A stretch of 64,000 nucleotides of DNA from Gnetum montanum (lineage: Eukaryota > Streptophyta > Gnetopsida > Gnetales > Gnetaceae), in the NCBI GenBank assembly GCA_015680685.1, contig MNCI01013742.1, positions 303,527 to 367,526 of the forward strand, written 5' to 3'. Made by a program: the position numbers and the translations under genes. Within the stretch, counting starts at the first letter, position 1; each line of letters opens with the position of its first letter. Positions 24,101 to 35,099 of the stretch are shown here, in pieces. The notes under the pieces were generated by a model, which did not search any database, had not been told where the DNA came from, and worked only from the letters and a program-made list of their open reading frames with translations.

Positions 24101-25040
24101 GCATGTTAGCAATATGCCTTCGTAGGATCGACGACACAATGTGTATCCTACTAGTGCATATTGCCGAGAACGCTTTTGTACCGCATCTTTTTGTNATCCT
24201 ACTAGTGCATATTGCCGAGAACGCTTTTGTACCACATCTTTTTGTGCATTCGTTAAATGTTGCAGTGTTTCACTGTGTAGAAGGTACTCTTTTATGTCAT
24301 CATACCATTCTATCGCGTGTGTTGTACTAACGGATGCAATTGGCAATGCATCAAGAGTATCGGTTATTGGTTCGGCACAACTGATTATGGAGCTTGGCAC
24401 TGTATGGAATATGTCAGGTGATATATTTAATGCTAGGGTGGCTAGTGCGTCTGCGATGGTATTATCATTTCTAGAGACGTGTTGCACATCGATGTTTTCG
24501 AATCGCCTTATTAAGTGTTTTGCTAAGTCACAGTATGGTTGTAAATGTTGCACTTTGCATGTATAAATGTGTGTGACTTGGTTTAAGACTAGTTGTGAGT
24601 CTCCCGTGACCACAAGTCATGTGATGTCTAAAGTTAGTGCTGTCGTAAGACCTCTAAGAAGACCTTCGTACTCTACTATGTTGTTGGTACAGCGAAAGTT
24701 GAAACGATAAGCAAAGGGTCGGATCTCCCCAAAGGGATAAGTGATGACAGCAGCAGCACTTCCCCCTTGAGAGGTGGATGCTCCATCAAAGTTCAAAATG
24801 ACTTCGTAGTCATCGGGTACAATGGCTATTGCACTTACATTTTCGTCGGGGAATTCTGGCTCTATCGTTGCTTGATCGTGCGTTGGCGATGCGGTCATTT
24901 GATTTGCTATGGCTTGACCCTTAACTGATGACTGCACTATGTAGTGTAGGTCAAACTCAGCTATCATGGCTTTCCAATGGCCTATTCTACTTGTCTCATA
25001 AATGTTTCCTGTGATGGCTCTGAGCACATTATCCTTGCAA
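24100..25040 (-). pseudogene. Second (archaeal-type) RNase H and connection of element A
   Basis: This extra RNase H, which marks the Tat/Ogre lineage, shows VILNFDGASTSQGG (Asp), NNIVEYEGLLRGL (Glu), VTGDSQLVLNQV (Asp) and HVSRNDNTIADALATLAL (Asp), so the four acidic positions are present. A linker to integrase follows, with WYDDIKEYLL. A stop interrupts it near 24615. An N at 24195 sits between two nearly identical 50-bp copies and is probably an assembly fault. Confidence 0.87.
24145..24245. repeat. 50-bp duplication around a single N (probable assembly join)
   Basis: 24145-24194 and 24196-24245 are the same 50 bases with one mismatch (CCGCATC versus CCACATC), separated by one N at 24195. 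B has no duplication at this point. This looks like an unmerged contig overlap, not biology. Confidence 0.8.
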
Positions 25041-26598
25041 ATTATATTGACCTGGTTATGGAAGAGGTAATGTCACCATTTCTTTAAGAAAAATACCAGG
25101 GCTAAACATGACCTCTCCACCTCATTATACCTTTTCTCGTGGGCAATTAGTGCATGGCTTAAGTAATAGACAAGGATTTCGGTTCCATCATCTTGTTTTT
25201 GGCAAAGCATAGACACGATTGACGAATCTGAAGTCGCAAGGTAGATGTAAAATGGTTTATCATTTTGAGGTGGATAAACCGTGGGTAGTCGGACAAGTGT
25301 TGTTTTAATATTATCAAATGCTTCCTGGCACTATGGAGTCCATTCAAAATGAACGTTCTTGCTTAGCAAGTGGTTCATAGGTTTCAACTTGTCTATTAGT
25401 TTTTCTATGAAACGTCTGATGAACTGTAATCTACCTTGTAGACCTCAAAGTTTGGTAAGGTTGCAAGGTGGTTTTAAGTTTGTTATGGCCTTAACCTTAT
25501 TGGGGTCTACTCATATCCCTGCTTCCGAGGCTATGAATCCAAGCATTTTGCTTGTCTTGACTTCGAAGACACATTTCTTTGGGTTAAGTCTCAGCTCGTA
25601 TTTTAAACAATATTTTAGCACCAAGTCAAGGTCTTGTACGTGTTGTTGTGATGTCTTTGATTTAGCAACATGTAATCAGTAAAAATGAATGTCATCGCTC
25701 TTTAATATATGGCCCCAGTGTTCTTGAGGCCGAAGGGCATCATTGTGTAACAAAAGGTCCCCCATGGCATCATAAAGGTAGTCCGGAGCTGATACTTAAG
25801 GTTAATGCGTATTTGGTTATACCTCGAGAAGCCATCCATAAAAGATAATAGGGCGTGCCCAGTGGTCAAGTCAACAAGTTGATCGATGCTAGGTAGGGGA
25901 AAATCATCTTTTATGGTTGCAACGTTGAGATCCTGGAAGTCAATGCATAAGCGAATACTTCCGTTCTTTTTCAGGACAATGACCATGTTGGATACCCAGT
26001 CGGCATAATCAACAGCCCAAATGAAACAATCCTGATAAAGTTTGGTGATCTCATTGCGAACTGCCAATGCCACCTCAGGTTTAACCTTTCGTGCCTTTTG
26101 TTTTACTGGCCTCAATTTTGGATCAAGAATAATGTTGTGCTGGACGATTCGAGGATCTAACCCGGGCATGTCGGTGTAAGACTAAGTGAATGCTTTTATG
26201 TTGTTTCAAAGTACATCTTCTATGTCTTTGGCCAGTTGAGGTTGCAATAGTGTACTCAATTTTAATATTTTGGTTTCACCATTAGGCATTACGATGGGGG
26301 TTTCAGTCAACGGGTCTTCGGTGATGCTTACAGCTTCTATGTCAAGGGGTTTTGTCGTACCTTTGTAATTATCTAGGGTTTTTTGTGTTGAGGCTATGAC
26401 TGCGTTGTCCGTTGATAAACTTAAGTGGATGAGATTTATGTCGATGTCTCTCACGATCTTTCCATACGGCCCATCGATGATTAACAGTGCAGATAAACGT
26501 TGACAATCCATCGGGCTTGCTCCTGCCAATAAATAGAGAGTAGAATGAGCTAATGGGTATTGTTCCATGTTCTCTGGCAACTTAAATCGTGTGTACAT
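25040..26598 (-). pseudogene. Reverse transcriptase and first RNase H of element A (active site deleted)
   Basis: After a connector MYTRFKLPENMEQ, LLAGASPMDCQ, the RT shows DPRIVQHNIILDPKLRPVKQ, MVIVLKKNGSIRLCIDF, ALLSFMDGFSRYNQI and PWGTFCYTMMPFGLKN. Near 25664 about 36 bp present in B are missing. They encode the catalytic YVDD segment, so A RT is dead by deletion. The thumb (KMLGFIASEAGI) and RNase H (PFYIYLATSDSSIVSMLCQ; LALVFFLKK) follow with stops. Confidence 0.88.
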
Positions 26599-26604
26599 GC
26601 ATGA

Positions 26605-26770
26605 TGGTGGTTTATCGTCACACCGGGACGCATGGTAGTTTAAGGCCTTACCAGGCCGTGGGTGGTAGTTTAAGGCCTTACCAGGCCGAAGGGGGTTTGT
26701 ATGTGGCAGTTTAAGACCTTACTAGGCCGTGATGGCAGTTTAAGGCCATACCGGGCCAGATAATGTACAT
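26605..26770. repeat. GGCC mini-hairpin repeats between RT and the antisense promoter (A)
   Basis: Four units of the form GCAGTTTAAGGCC-TTACCA-GGCC with GTGG/GTAGT spacers. The GGCC arms can pair. B has the same units at 40000-40095. Confidence 0.8.
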
Positions 26771-26970
26771 AGGAGAGTTTGTGCTAGAATGTTCAATGTG
26801 GACTTCTGAAGTTGGTTTACGAGGGAATCAGCATGTGGTAGTATTTATTTTGTTTTATATATATATTTTCTGTATTTTTAAACAAATTTAACTAAAATGA
26901 GTAATAAATAAAATAAAAAAGAAATAAAATGTAAGGCGATGGCGGCAGCGGCGGCGGTGGCGCTCAGCAC

Positions 26971-26978
26971 TATATATA
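26971..26978 (+). promoter_or_regulatory. TATA box of the A antisense gene
   Basis: TATATATA in the context GCACTATATATAGCG lies 371 bp before the first ATG of the antisense gene. B has GCACTATATAAACAG in the same place, so the box is conserved in the family. Confidence 0.6.
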
Positions 26979-26994
26979 GCGTAGGGGTGTCATT

Positions 26995-27335
26995 TGTGAG
27001 CATTGTGAATTTGAAGTAAGCGTAAACATCGAGTGTAAGCCTAAACAGTGAGCGTAAGTGTAAACAATGAAAGTAAGCGTAAACCCTCAGCGTAAGCGTA
27101 AATCTCAACGTAAGTGTAGACGACCAAACCCCAGCGTAAACCTCCAACTCCGGCGTAAGCGTAAACTTTCAACTCCGACGTAGAGGCTCAGCGTGAGCGT
27201 ACAGGCTTAAACTTAGCGTAAGCGTAAGCGTAGAGGCCTCAACTCAGCGTGGGCATAAAGGCTCAGACTTAGCATACAAAATTTAGTTCGGTGTGCGATT
27301 TCGATCCTCAGCGTAAACCTTGTCAATTACAGCGT
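26995..27335. promoter_or_regulatory. AGCGTAAAC cluster in the A antisense 5' region
   Basis: More than fifteen short units AGCGTAAAC / AGCGTAAGCG / AGCGTAGAGG lie between the TATA box and the start codon. They are half-site-like relatives of the LTR palindrome GCGTATACGC. Confidence 0.7.
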
Positions 27336-27348
27336 AGAGGACGCCGAA

Positions 27349-30300
27349 ATGGGCAAGGGCAAGGAGGTAGAAGGCTAGGGGAGGAAGGGGCCTGACCTGA
27401 ATTTTGAGGAGGAAAGCAAGGCCATGTTGCAGTGTCTGACTAGGCCAAGGGTTCCATCGTGGTCGGGATCGTTACACAGGTATGCTCTAATCCTGCTTCT
27501 ATTAGTTATTTTCATCGGTACATATTATTCGGCATAGATGATTTTCGTAGCGTCAATAGTTTCTGTAGCGTAGAGGGTTTTCGGCGTATACGCCTAGCGT
27601 AGACAGTTAACGTAGAGGGCCTGTATACTAAGCGTAGAAGATTTCCTTAGTGTACAGCGTAGACAGTTGGAACAGTGTGTAGCCTAGAGGAATTTTACAA
27701 TATACAGAATAGATGATTTTATCAATATGTAGCGTAGAGGATTTTCACAGTGTATATGCTGACTATTTTCACTGCGTATACGCTGACTGTTTACACAGTG
27801 TTCAGCATGAACTGTTTGCATAGCGTTCAGCGTAAACTATTTCACAGCGTATACGCTGATGGCTTTTACAGCGTATACACTGATGATTTTCACAACGTAT
27901 ACGCTGAGCATAAACAGTTTGTTCGACAGCGTATACGCCTTGTTAGGCAACGTATACGCCGAGCGTAAACAGTTTTTGATAGTGTATACGCCGAGTTAGG
28001 TAGCGTATACGCCGAGCGTAAACAGTTAGTAATTTTTCTAAGTGTCGGCCTACAATGTGAAATTTTGTTTTTCATCTCATTTTCATGCATGGCTAATTTA
28101 TCGTGGCATTTTGGTTGCTTGCAGGGACACTGAACCTTTTCTCCTAGTAGTTGAGCTAGTTGGGGTACTGACATGGTTCGGGCCCCTTGAGGCCAATGAA
28201 CCTACCCCTGATCTGACAGTTGATAACAATGGGGTCTGGTTCAAGGAAGGGACATGTGAACTCCTCACTTTCATCCTAGACAGGTTTAAGGTGGTTGTCT
28301 GGTCGCATTTGAGCAAACAAGTGGCATGGAGCGTGCTTGAGGCTATGTTGTCGAGAGCTTCGGAGGGCATCGCGGTCTTCATGGAAGATATTGACAAGGG
28401 GCTACTTGTGGTCAAGGATGGTCCTACTGGCGGGCCCAGATCTACTCGCCCGTTAGCGCGCGTGTGGGACCTACTGCCCCGAGGGCATGATTATCTCAAC
28501 AACACTTTTTTTTTACCTACACATGTGCACATGCTATTCCAGAACCCTCCTGGCACAGTGTACCGGGTAGAGAGGTAGGATTTTTTTTTAGCTTGTCGTG
28601 CTTGGTTTTTATTGTTTGGCGTTAGCTTCTGTTTTGACAACTATTCTTTTGTGGGCCCCAAGTTACCCAAGATGGCACATGCGTTAATGATGATGGGCTT
28701 GCCCTGGCTCATACTACTCTAGAGACCTTTATGATGGGTCCCACCCTTCGCGGAGCTATGTTAGCTTAAACCAAGGATGATATTGTGCATTTTCATAAAC
28801 GATTTTTTAGAGCGTTCGCACAATGCACAACTCATGGATGGTTGCATGGAGATTGGTCACCTAAAGGACCAATTTTCCCTCGTGACTCTGACTTGGGTAG
28901 CACCTCTAAGTCTACTACCAAAGGTAAGTGACAATATTTTCTAGATGTGTTAATGTGTTTGTTCAACTACCGGGGGTTATACTGATGTGATGGTTTCAAA
29001 TTGTATCTACAGTTGATGTCCCTCCCGACGGAGACCTTGTCATAACAGGATGAACTGAGAGTACCCTCTCGATGAAGTTAGGGGAGATCAGTAAGGCTCA
29101 GAAATGGTTGCGCACCCATGCCCTGCCATCTATCATCCGTTGTTTAGATGATGTTGGCCTTATGGAGCTCTCGATGATGTATCGATAGTCGAAATAATCG
29201 GAATTGTTGATTCATTCGACAAATATGTCTCTTACTATAGCACCCAGATTAAGGGTGTTAAGATAGTCTTCCATCTGTCGACTGAATTCTTTTCGAACCT
29301 GTTTGGTGTACCAGTGGATGGTGTAAATGTAGTTTTGGACAGGGCTCATAAAGAGCTTCATATAGTACGTGAGTTAGAGGACTGGCTGGGCGTTACCAAG
29401 GGTGCTAAGGGATTCCCTATGCAGGGGAAGTCAAAGGTTGAGGAAGTTAATGAATTATATCCTCTGTTTAGGGCACGGGTATTCCCTAAATCCCTTTCCC
29501 AGGTGCGGAGTCTTGGTGTTGAAGCTGTGGGTATTATGCGAACCGTCCTAGAAACAGGAATGTGTTATAACTAGGCCCAATTTTTGTTGTCGGGCCTTCA
29601 TAAGAAGATAGTGTGATTGTGCTCAAACGTTGAGGCACAGTCCCACTTTACATTTGCATTCTTTGCTGGCTATCTTTGCCATTTGGCCGAGTTTCTGGTG
29701 GTTCACGTGGACAATAAGTATATTCTATAGGATCGCGGTCAACTATCTTGCCCGTGGATCAACCATTTGTTTGAAATAGCTGAGTCCCAAGATGCGCCTG
29801 AGGGAATTGATGAATCTGTATCTATCACGACAAGGGGGTCATTTGGTACCTCAATCCACACACATGATAGTGTGGGGTTGGAACCAGACAACGTGCCTTA
29901 TACTGCCAAGAGAGCAGAACGGGTCATCAAAGAGACCATCGGTAAGGCCAAGTCGAAGCTGACGAAGCATGAATGTTCAACCGAGGAGGCCTCAAATGTG
30001 AACGAGCCATGGGTGAAGCACATACGGTTCAAGATGCCTATCCGAGGTAAGTAAACTTAGTACACTTATTGCTTTATCATTTTCGTCTTATTCATAATTT
30101 TTATTTTGACCATTTACATGCCACTGATGCCTTCAGACCAGACTCGAGAAGTGAGGAGGTAGGAATTAGAGACTATCATTGAAGAGGAGGAGGCTACAAC
30201 GAAGTTAATGACTGAGGAGAAAGACGTGGGCAAAGATTAGGCGGGAGGAACGGAAGAGCTGGGGGAAGACACCACAGAGACTAAACAGGTGGATGACCAG

Positions 30301-31732
30301 AGTGTTGTCGATGAAATGTTCAGCAGCTTCCTTAAGGGAAGACTGGACTTAGGCGAACCCCCAGAAGGGGACAAAGAACACGATATGTTTTCTTTTATTT
30401 TATTATTGGTTCTTTGTGATCCATTATCTCTATGGTATCTTACTTTTATTTTTTTCATCCCTTCCAGGTGAAGGTAGTGAAACCAGAACGATGCAGCTGG
30501 ACGTACCCATCAAAACGGTTCCCCCTTAAAGGACCATGGAGGTTAGTCCGTCTCGTACTCGTGGACCATTTACTTGGATAGAGATGCCAAGTAAAATGGA
30601 TTTTGTGAATGGTATCGCTGAGGAGGTTGTTGAACGCATTCAGGAAGCCCACCCTGAGATACGTATAAATGTTCCGATTTTTTTACAACTTTAGAGTTTC
30701 ACACCCCTTTTTTTTGTCATTTTAGCGTTTTTTCTTTCCGTGTGCGTAGGTGCCAAACTGAGGTGGGATCCATCTAAGACAGTTAACATTGAAAGTTTGT
30801 CCATGCTATACCCAGAAGTCAAGTAGGTGCCAAGGTCAGTTTATGACGAAGTGGCGGAAGGCCTTGTACATAACGCCAAATCGCTTTGGACTTGCAGGCG
30901 TTCCATCGAACAGTTGTGGTTGCAAGCCCAAGCAAAGGGGAAAGAAGTTTTTGAGTTGTCAGTTGAACGTGATAATCTCAAAGCTTGGTATGAGTTCACC
31001 TTTGCTAAACTAAGTGGTGATCGCTCTTGGCGGACTTCTGAGGTCATGTATACTAGATACTGGAACCTACTCAATCGCCACGCGTCACTGACTCGGAAAC
31101 TAGCAGAGCGTAAGGCCCAGGTGGATCTATTGAACCTCAAGTGCCAAGATTGGAAGGCTTTTGCTTCTAAGGTACGCAAATGGGGTCAGGATAAAAAGAA
31201 CCACAAGCATCATTATAAGAAATTGTTGAAGGAAGTATCCATTGAAAAGCGTCAACTTGAAATGTTTGTGAAGGGTCTGGGTCTACGCTCTGCATTTGAT
31301 ACCTTTGCTCAAAATACAACTGTTGAGATGGAATCGCCCACAAGGGTAATTACAACCGCTTCTGGGGAGGTTTCTGTGGGTGAATTTCCTTTAAAGCATC
31401 CTACCTGGTCAGCTGTTGACAAGGGAAAGGCCTTGGCAAATGTCGACCTAGGCCTTGATGGGACTGATTGGACCAGTGTTTCAGAAGAGGAAATCCTTCG
31501 TCGATTGGAATTTGGTTTAGGGGGGGTCCCCTACGGTAAGTGTTTTTTTATGATGAAATTCATTCACTGAATAATGTTTGAAGGTTTTCTCTTTTATCCT
31601 TATGTTGATTGTTCCCTTTGCATTTTATAGGATCAAGGCGATGATGATGTTCAGGAAGCTGACCCCAGTGAAGTGGGGGCTCATGATGCCAGTGGGTCTA
31701 AAGGGGATGATCCTCCTGCCCCTGATGTTTGA
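27349..31732 (+). pseudogene. Antisense eight-exon gene, copy A: FCP1/HAD-like domain plus accessory coiled-coil protein
   Basis: Exons by comparison with copy B: 27349-27479, 28125-28574, about 28655-28923, 29013-30046, 30137 to about 30389, 30468-30662, 30750-31535, 31631-31732. Exon 1 (MGKGKEVEG then a TAG) and exon 2 join in phase AG|G. Exon 2 shows FLLVVELVGVLTW, FILDRFKVVVWS and NNTFFLP...FQNPPGTV, resembling plant FCP1-like HAD phosphatases without the DxD and DD acids. Exon 4 is a globular domain (LSTEFFSNLFGVP; ELYPLFRARVFPKSLSQVR). Exon 7 is a long Lys/Glu/Arg-rich coiled coil. Exon 8 ends in PPAPDV. Defects: TAG at 27376, a TAA in exon 6, a lost exon 3 acceptor, a mutated exon 5 donor (GT to AT). 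Confidence 0.8.
27530..28025. promoter_or_regulatory. GCGTATACGC cluster in intron 1 of the A antisense gene
   Basis: At least five exact GCGTATACGC palindromes plus many GCGTAGAG, GTATACGCTGA and GCGTAAAC variants fill the first intron (27480-28124). Elsewhere the same motif fills the LTR U3. Confidence 0.8.
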
Positions 31733-32088
31733 TCTTTGCTTTGAAATTGTTTGATTCAGATTTATACGTGAATTGTAACTTGAGTGATTTGAGTTGTATT
31801 GAACAGATGAATAAAATGAGTTAACTCTTGCAATTGTACATTATTACATGTATATGTATAAAAAAATTTGTTGATTTTGAGTTTAATTGTAAACACGACA
31901 CAGCAATGTAAAATGTTTTAGTTTATTTTTATGGTTTAAGTGTAATGCACGGATGTAATCATAAGTAGGACTGTAATTATAAGCGAAAGATAATTGCGAA
32001 AATTGTTATTGACAACATGACAATGCAAGCGTAAATTCGAACAATGAATCGGAATTTGGAAGAAAAACGAAGTATAAGTGGATGATCT
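31733..32088 (+). terminator. Probable 3' end of the A antisense gene
   Basis: AT-rich sequence after the conserved TGA at 31730, with AATAAA inside GATGAATAAAATGAG near 31811. B has similar AT-rich sequence with a weaker signal. No other gene lies in this stretch. Confidence 0.4.
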
Positions 32089-32270
32089 AGTTTAAGGCCA
32101 TTTCGAGCCACATACGCACTAGTTTAAGGCCATTTCGGGCCACATACACACTAGGTTAAGGCCATTTCGGGCCACACACGCACTATTTTAAGGCCATTTC
32201 GGGCCACACACGCACTAGTTTAAGGCCATTTCGGGCCATATGCGTAGTTTAAGGCCATTTCAGGCCTCAG
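32089..32270. repeat. 32-bp minisatellite (six units), GGCC hairpin type
   Basis: Units start at 32089, 32121, 32153, 32185, 32217 and 32246, each with GTTTAAGGCCATTTCGGGCC and a CACAYACGCACT spacer. The last two are shorter. They flank the 3' end of the antisense gene. Confidence 0.92.
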
Positions 32271-32339
32271 CATAAGCAAGGGATGTTTTGAATGACACAG
32301 GTGGATTTCTCAGTTGACCAACCATTTCTGATCATGGCT

Positions 32340-32515
32340 AGTTTTATGTCATTGTGGATGTGATAGTTTAACGTCATTCTGGACTTGGAATGTAGTTTAA
32401 TGTCTTTTTGGACTTGGAATGATAGTTTAATGTCGTTTTAGACTTGTTGTAGTTTAACATCATTTCAGAAAGTCTGTAGTTTAATGTCATTTTGGACATG
32501 TTGTAGTTTATTGAT
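32340..32515. repeat. 27-30-bp minisatellite, GTC..GAC hairpin type
   Basis: Six units TAGTTTAAYGTCATTTTGGAC plus a CTTG(GAATGA) spacer, a GTC/GAC relative of the adjacent GGCC array. Read on the minus strand it extends the protease frame as repeated SK-x-TLNY, so it may be a coding minisatellite at the protease end. Confidence 0.88.
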
Positions 32516-33985
32516 TTAGTAATTTTTTTGATTTTTCTCATTTTGACGTTAGGAGATGCGTTAGCGGGTATGATTCTATATTCAGCGTCCCCTTCGCTAA
32601 TCACGTTGAATGGTAATTCAGCCCAAGGGACGTCTGATGGAATTGTTCCCGCGTTGGTGTTTTCTTGCGCTTCTGCATGTGTAGTGGTTTCCGTGTCAAT
32701 TGTGGTTTCTAAGTGAGGTTGCGTATGTACAATGTCAGGCCCGGGTATTTCTGTTTTGGGTGGATTTTCTCTTGTGTTTAAAAGATTATCGCCTACTGGT
32801 TGTTGTTCATTTATGTCGTGTTGTTTAGGATTTTCGAGCTTAACCTCTGAGCCTTGGTCTGAGTCTATGTACGATGAGATGATGGGTGCTGCAGCCTCCC
32901 TGTGTATGACGATTTCGCTACCTTCATAAGGCAAGTGAATTTCTTGGTGTATAGGGGAGGAGACTGCTTTCAGTTGGGCTAGCTAGGGTCTTCCTAATAT
33001 TAGGTTGAACCTTGGCATTTCATCGATTACCACAAAATCGACAGATGTGGGAAATTGATCCCCTGCTATGAAGTCTAAAGTCACGGTGCCTTTGACTATC
33101 ACGTGCGACCCGCTAAATGATTTCAAGCATGTGGTGGCAGTTGGTCTAATTAGCTCTGTGAGCCCGAGTTGTTCGACGATGGGATATGGCACTACATTTG
33201 TGGCAGCTCCATCATCTACATGGACCCTATGTATCTTGAATTAGTTTACTCGTATTGTTATGAACATAGGGGCTATTGTTACCTCTCCTGTTTTCTTATC
33301 CAACTTGATGTTATCATTATGAAAGCTTAATGGCTTGGAAGTTGACCCTTGGGGCGAGTACATTACCGCATAAATTGAAGGTTCATCTGGAAGCAAGTCC
33401 TCACTTACTGTGATAGATGTTAACATGCGCACCAAAGCTTTGCGATGTGTTTGAGATGTTAAAACTAGGTCATATAAGCTCAGTGAAGTATTCTTTTGTT
33501 TGAGTGCTTGCGTGAATTGTGTTAGGGCTGTTGCTAAGTCTCTACTGTTGGGTGCATGTTTATCAACGGTGACTTGATCCATTGGGCCCAACAATGTTAT
33601 TTCGTGCATCGTTGGTTTGTCATTTTTGCTCGGAATCGTTGATTTGGGCGTGTCATGTTTTCTGGATGATTCACCCTCATGGCCTACGTTTGGTTTATCA
33701 TTACGTTGTGTCATGGATACTACGTTTAGCGGGATTGGTTTAGCTGGTCCTAAGGCTAGCCATTGACGCTCCTTCTCCAAGCATTTGCGTGTGAGCTTAT
33801 ACGCTAGGCGTTCTTGAGTGTGACGTGGAGGTGCAATTGGTTTTAGGACCTCAGGTTTCCTTGGGATTCGTACTACGTATGGAGAAGGGCAGGGCTACGG
33901 TTGGACGGTCACATGCGGTTAAGTGCTAGGCTGGCTGGGCACCTTGATGACATAAGGACTGGGTTTGTTTTGTGTTTACGAAGTG
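32374..33985 (-). pseudogene. gag 3' part and protease of element A
   Basis: The region continues A gag-pro below the B insertion. Order: KPSPYVIK linker, a Lys-rich section with EKERQWLALGPAKP and ATALTQFTQALKQKNTSLSL, then the aspartic protease with RVHVDDGAATNVVPYPIVE (D-D-G-A active site), TVTLDFIAGDQFPTSVDF and NLILGRPWLAQL. The C-terminal tail is Thr/Glu/Pro-rich. Few stops are present. The upstream join near 33985 leads straight into leader/PBS sequence instead of more gag, so about 1.7 kb is missing relative to B. Confidence 0.85.
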
Positions 33986-34011
33986 GAAGCCCTCCTTCTA
34001 GCACCAATTTC
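33986..34011 (-). other. Leader and primer-site fragment beside LTR B1
   Basis: 33990-34007 reads TTGGTGCTAGAAGGAGGG on the minus strand, identical to the A2 primer site, followed by the spacer before LTR B1. A 3' LTR should abut host DNA here, so this fragment shows rearrangement. Confidence 0.8.
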
Positions 34012-35087
34012 TGTGCTGCCTGAAATCGTCAGTCTCCTACTGGAAGGGAACAGAGACCGTGGGATTGCAAGACGAGGACAGAAGACCCTGCCTTCGCCTG
34101 AGGGCGAGCTGGAATACACAAAGGCAGAGTACCTTGGGTGGTCTGCACACGGATCAAACAAGGATTTCCCTGCGCGTACGCAAAGTGCTATACGCTGGGT
34201 TATGCGTAAACAAAGCGTAAACGGCGTAAAAGAGATGCGAAAAGAGCGTAAGCGTAAACTGGCGTAAACAGAATGCGTGCGCCAAGTTGACGTAAAACTG
34301 TAAACAATCTTAAGTAGCAAATGTAATAATGATATTACAGGATGAGAATACAGTGCACCGGTCTAACGCAGTTGTGGCGAGGCACAAGGCGGACGAAAAG
34401 CCGCGACGTATGCAGGGTGACTCAGTTAGTTCGCAAGGTAGGTGGAGCATAGAGATTGTGTGTACAGCGTACAGGGCTCTCCAGTGTAAGAGGGTTTCAG
34501 CTCTTATGCGTAGCGTAAATGTTCTCTGGTATGCTCCGGGATTTTGCCAAAACGACCCTGGTGAAGTGGAAAACCGAGGTTTTTAACAGGTTGTTACGCT
34601 AGACTCGGGTTGGGTGACACGTGGCGCGTTGACCAGGTGCATACACTTTACAAAACACAATATATTACATCTATTGGGCGTATACGTTGAATGAGGCGGG
34701 CATGTGAACTTGGCTGGAGATGCTGGATGCTGGGCATATACGCTATGAATTTGAGCGTACACGCTGGGCGTATACACTGATGGATGCAGGCGTATACGCT
34801 AATGGATGTCGACTTGCTTCAATTCTTGCTCTTCGGTGTTGTCTTCATTCTGCCTTTGGAGATTCCGTGCCGGGCGTATACGCTGTGGGTTCGAGCGTCT
34901 ACGTTGGGGATGTACTTGAGCGTAGACGCCGGGCGTATACGCTGGCACCGCATACTTAGTGAAAATGAAGCCTTTTGACCTCCAAAGTTGCAATCTGTGA
35001 TGGCAACTGTAGCCATGGTTGTCTATGGGGCCCAAGGACTGGCTTTTTGCTAGGGAAGTACAAAGCTCAGAATTTTGTGGTGTTTCA
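34012..35087 (-). repeat. LTR B1 (3' LTR of B)
   Basis: A 1076-bp LTR from TGAAACACC (35087, minus) to the low end 34012. It is bordered by a polypurine tract on the high side and a primer site on the low side. The U3 carries GCGTATACGC units (34676-34965). The TATA region is damaged: the minus TATAAAAA of the other copies is reduced to TTAAAAA near 34583. Confidence 0.9.
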
Positions 35088-35099
35088 TTGGCCCTCTTT
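35088..35099 (-). other. Polypurine tract of element B
   Basis: The minus strand reads AAAGAGGGCCAA next to the LTR start, one G shorter than in A. Confidence 0.78.

Noticed and set aside
27349-31732. The antisense cluster as an ordinary host gene caught between two elements
   Set aside because: It occurs in both A and B at the same place between protease and RT, with the same flanking hairpin repeats, so it travels with the element.
32089-32270. 32-bp repeat array as a CRISPR array
   Set aside because: The units are tandem with near-identical spacers, no cas genes are present and the context is a plant retrotransposon.
33964-33985. A 17-base match of GTTTTGTGTTTACGAAGT to the end of the B antisense exon 7 intron (near 44745)
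   Set aside because: Too short and isolated to prove a template switch; chance remains plausible.
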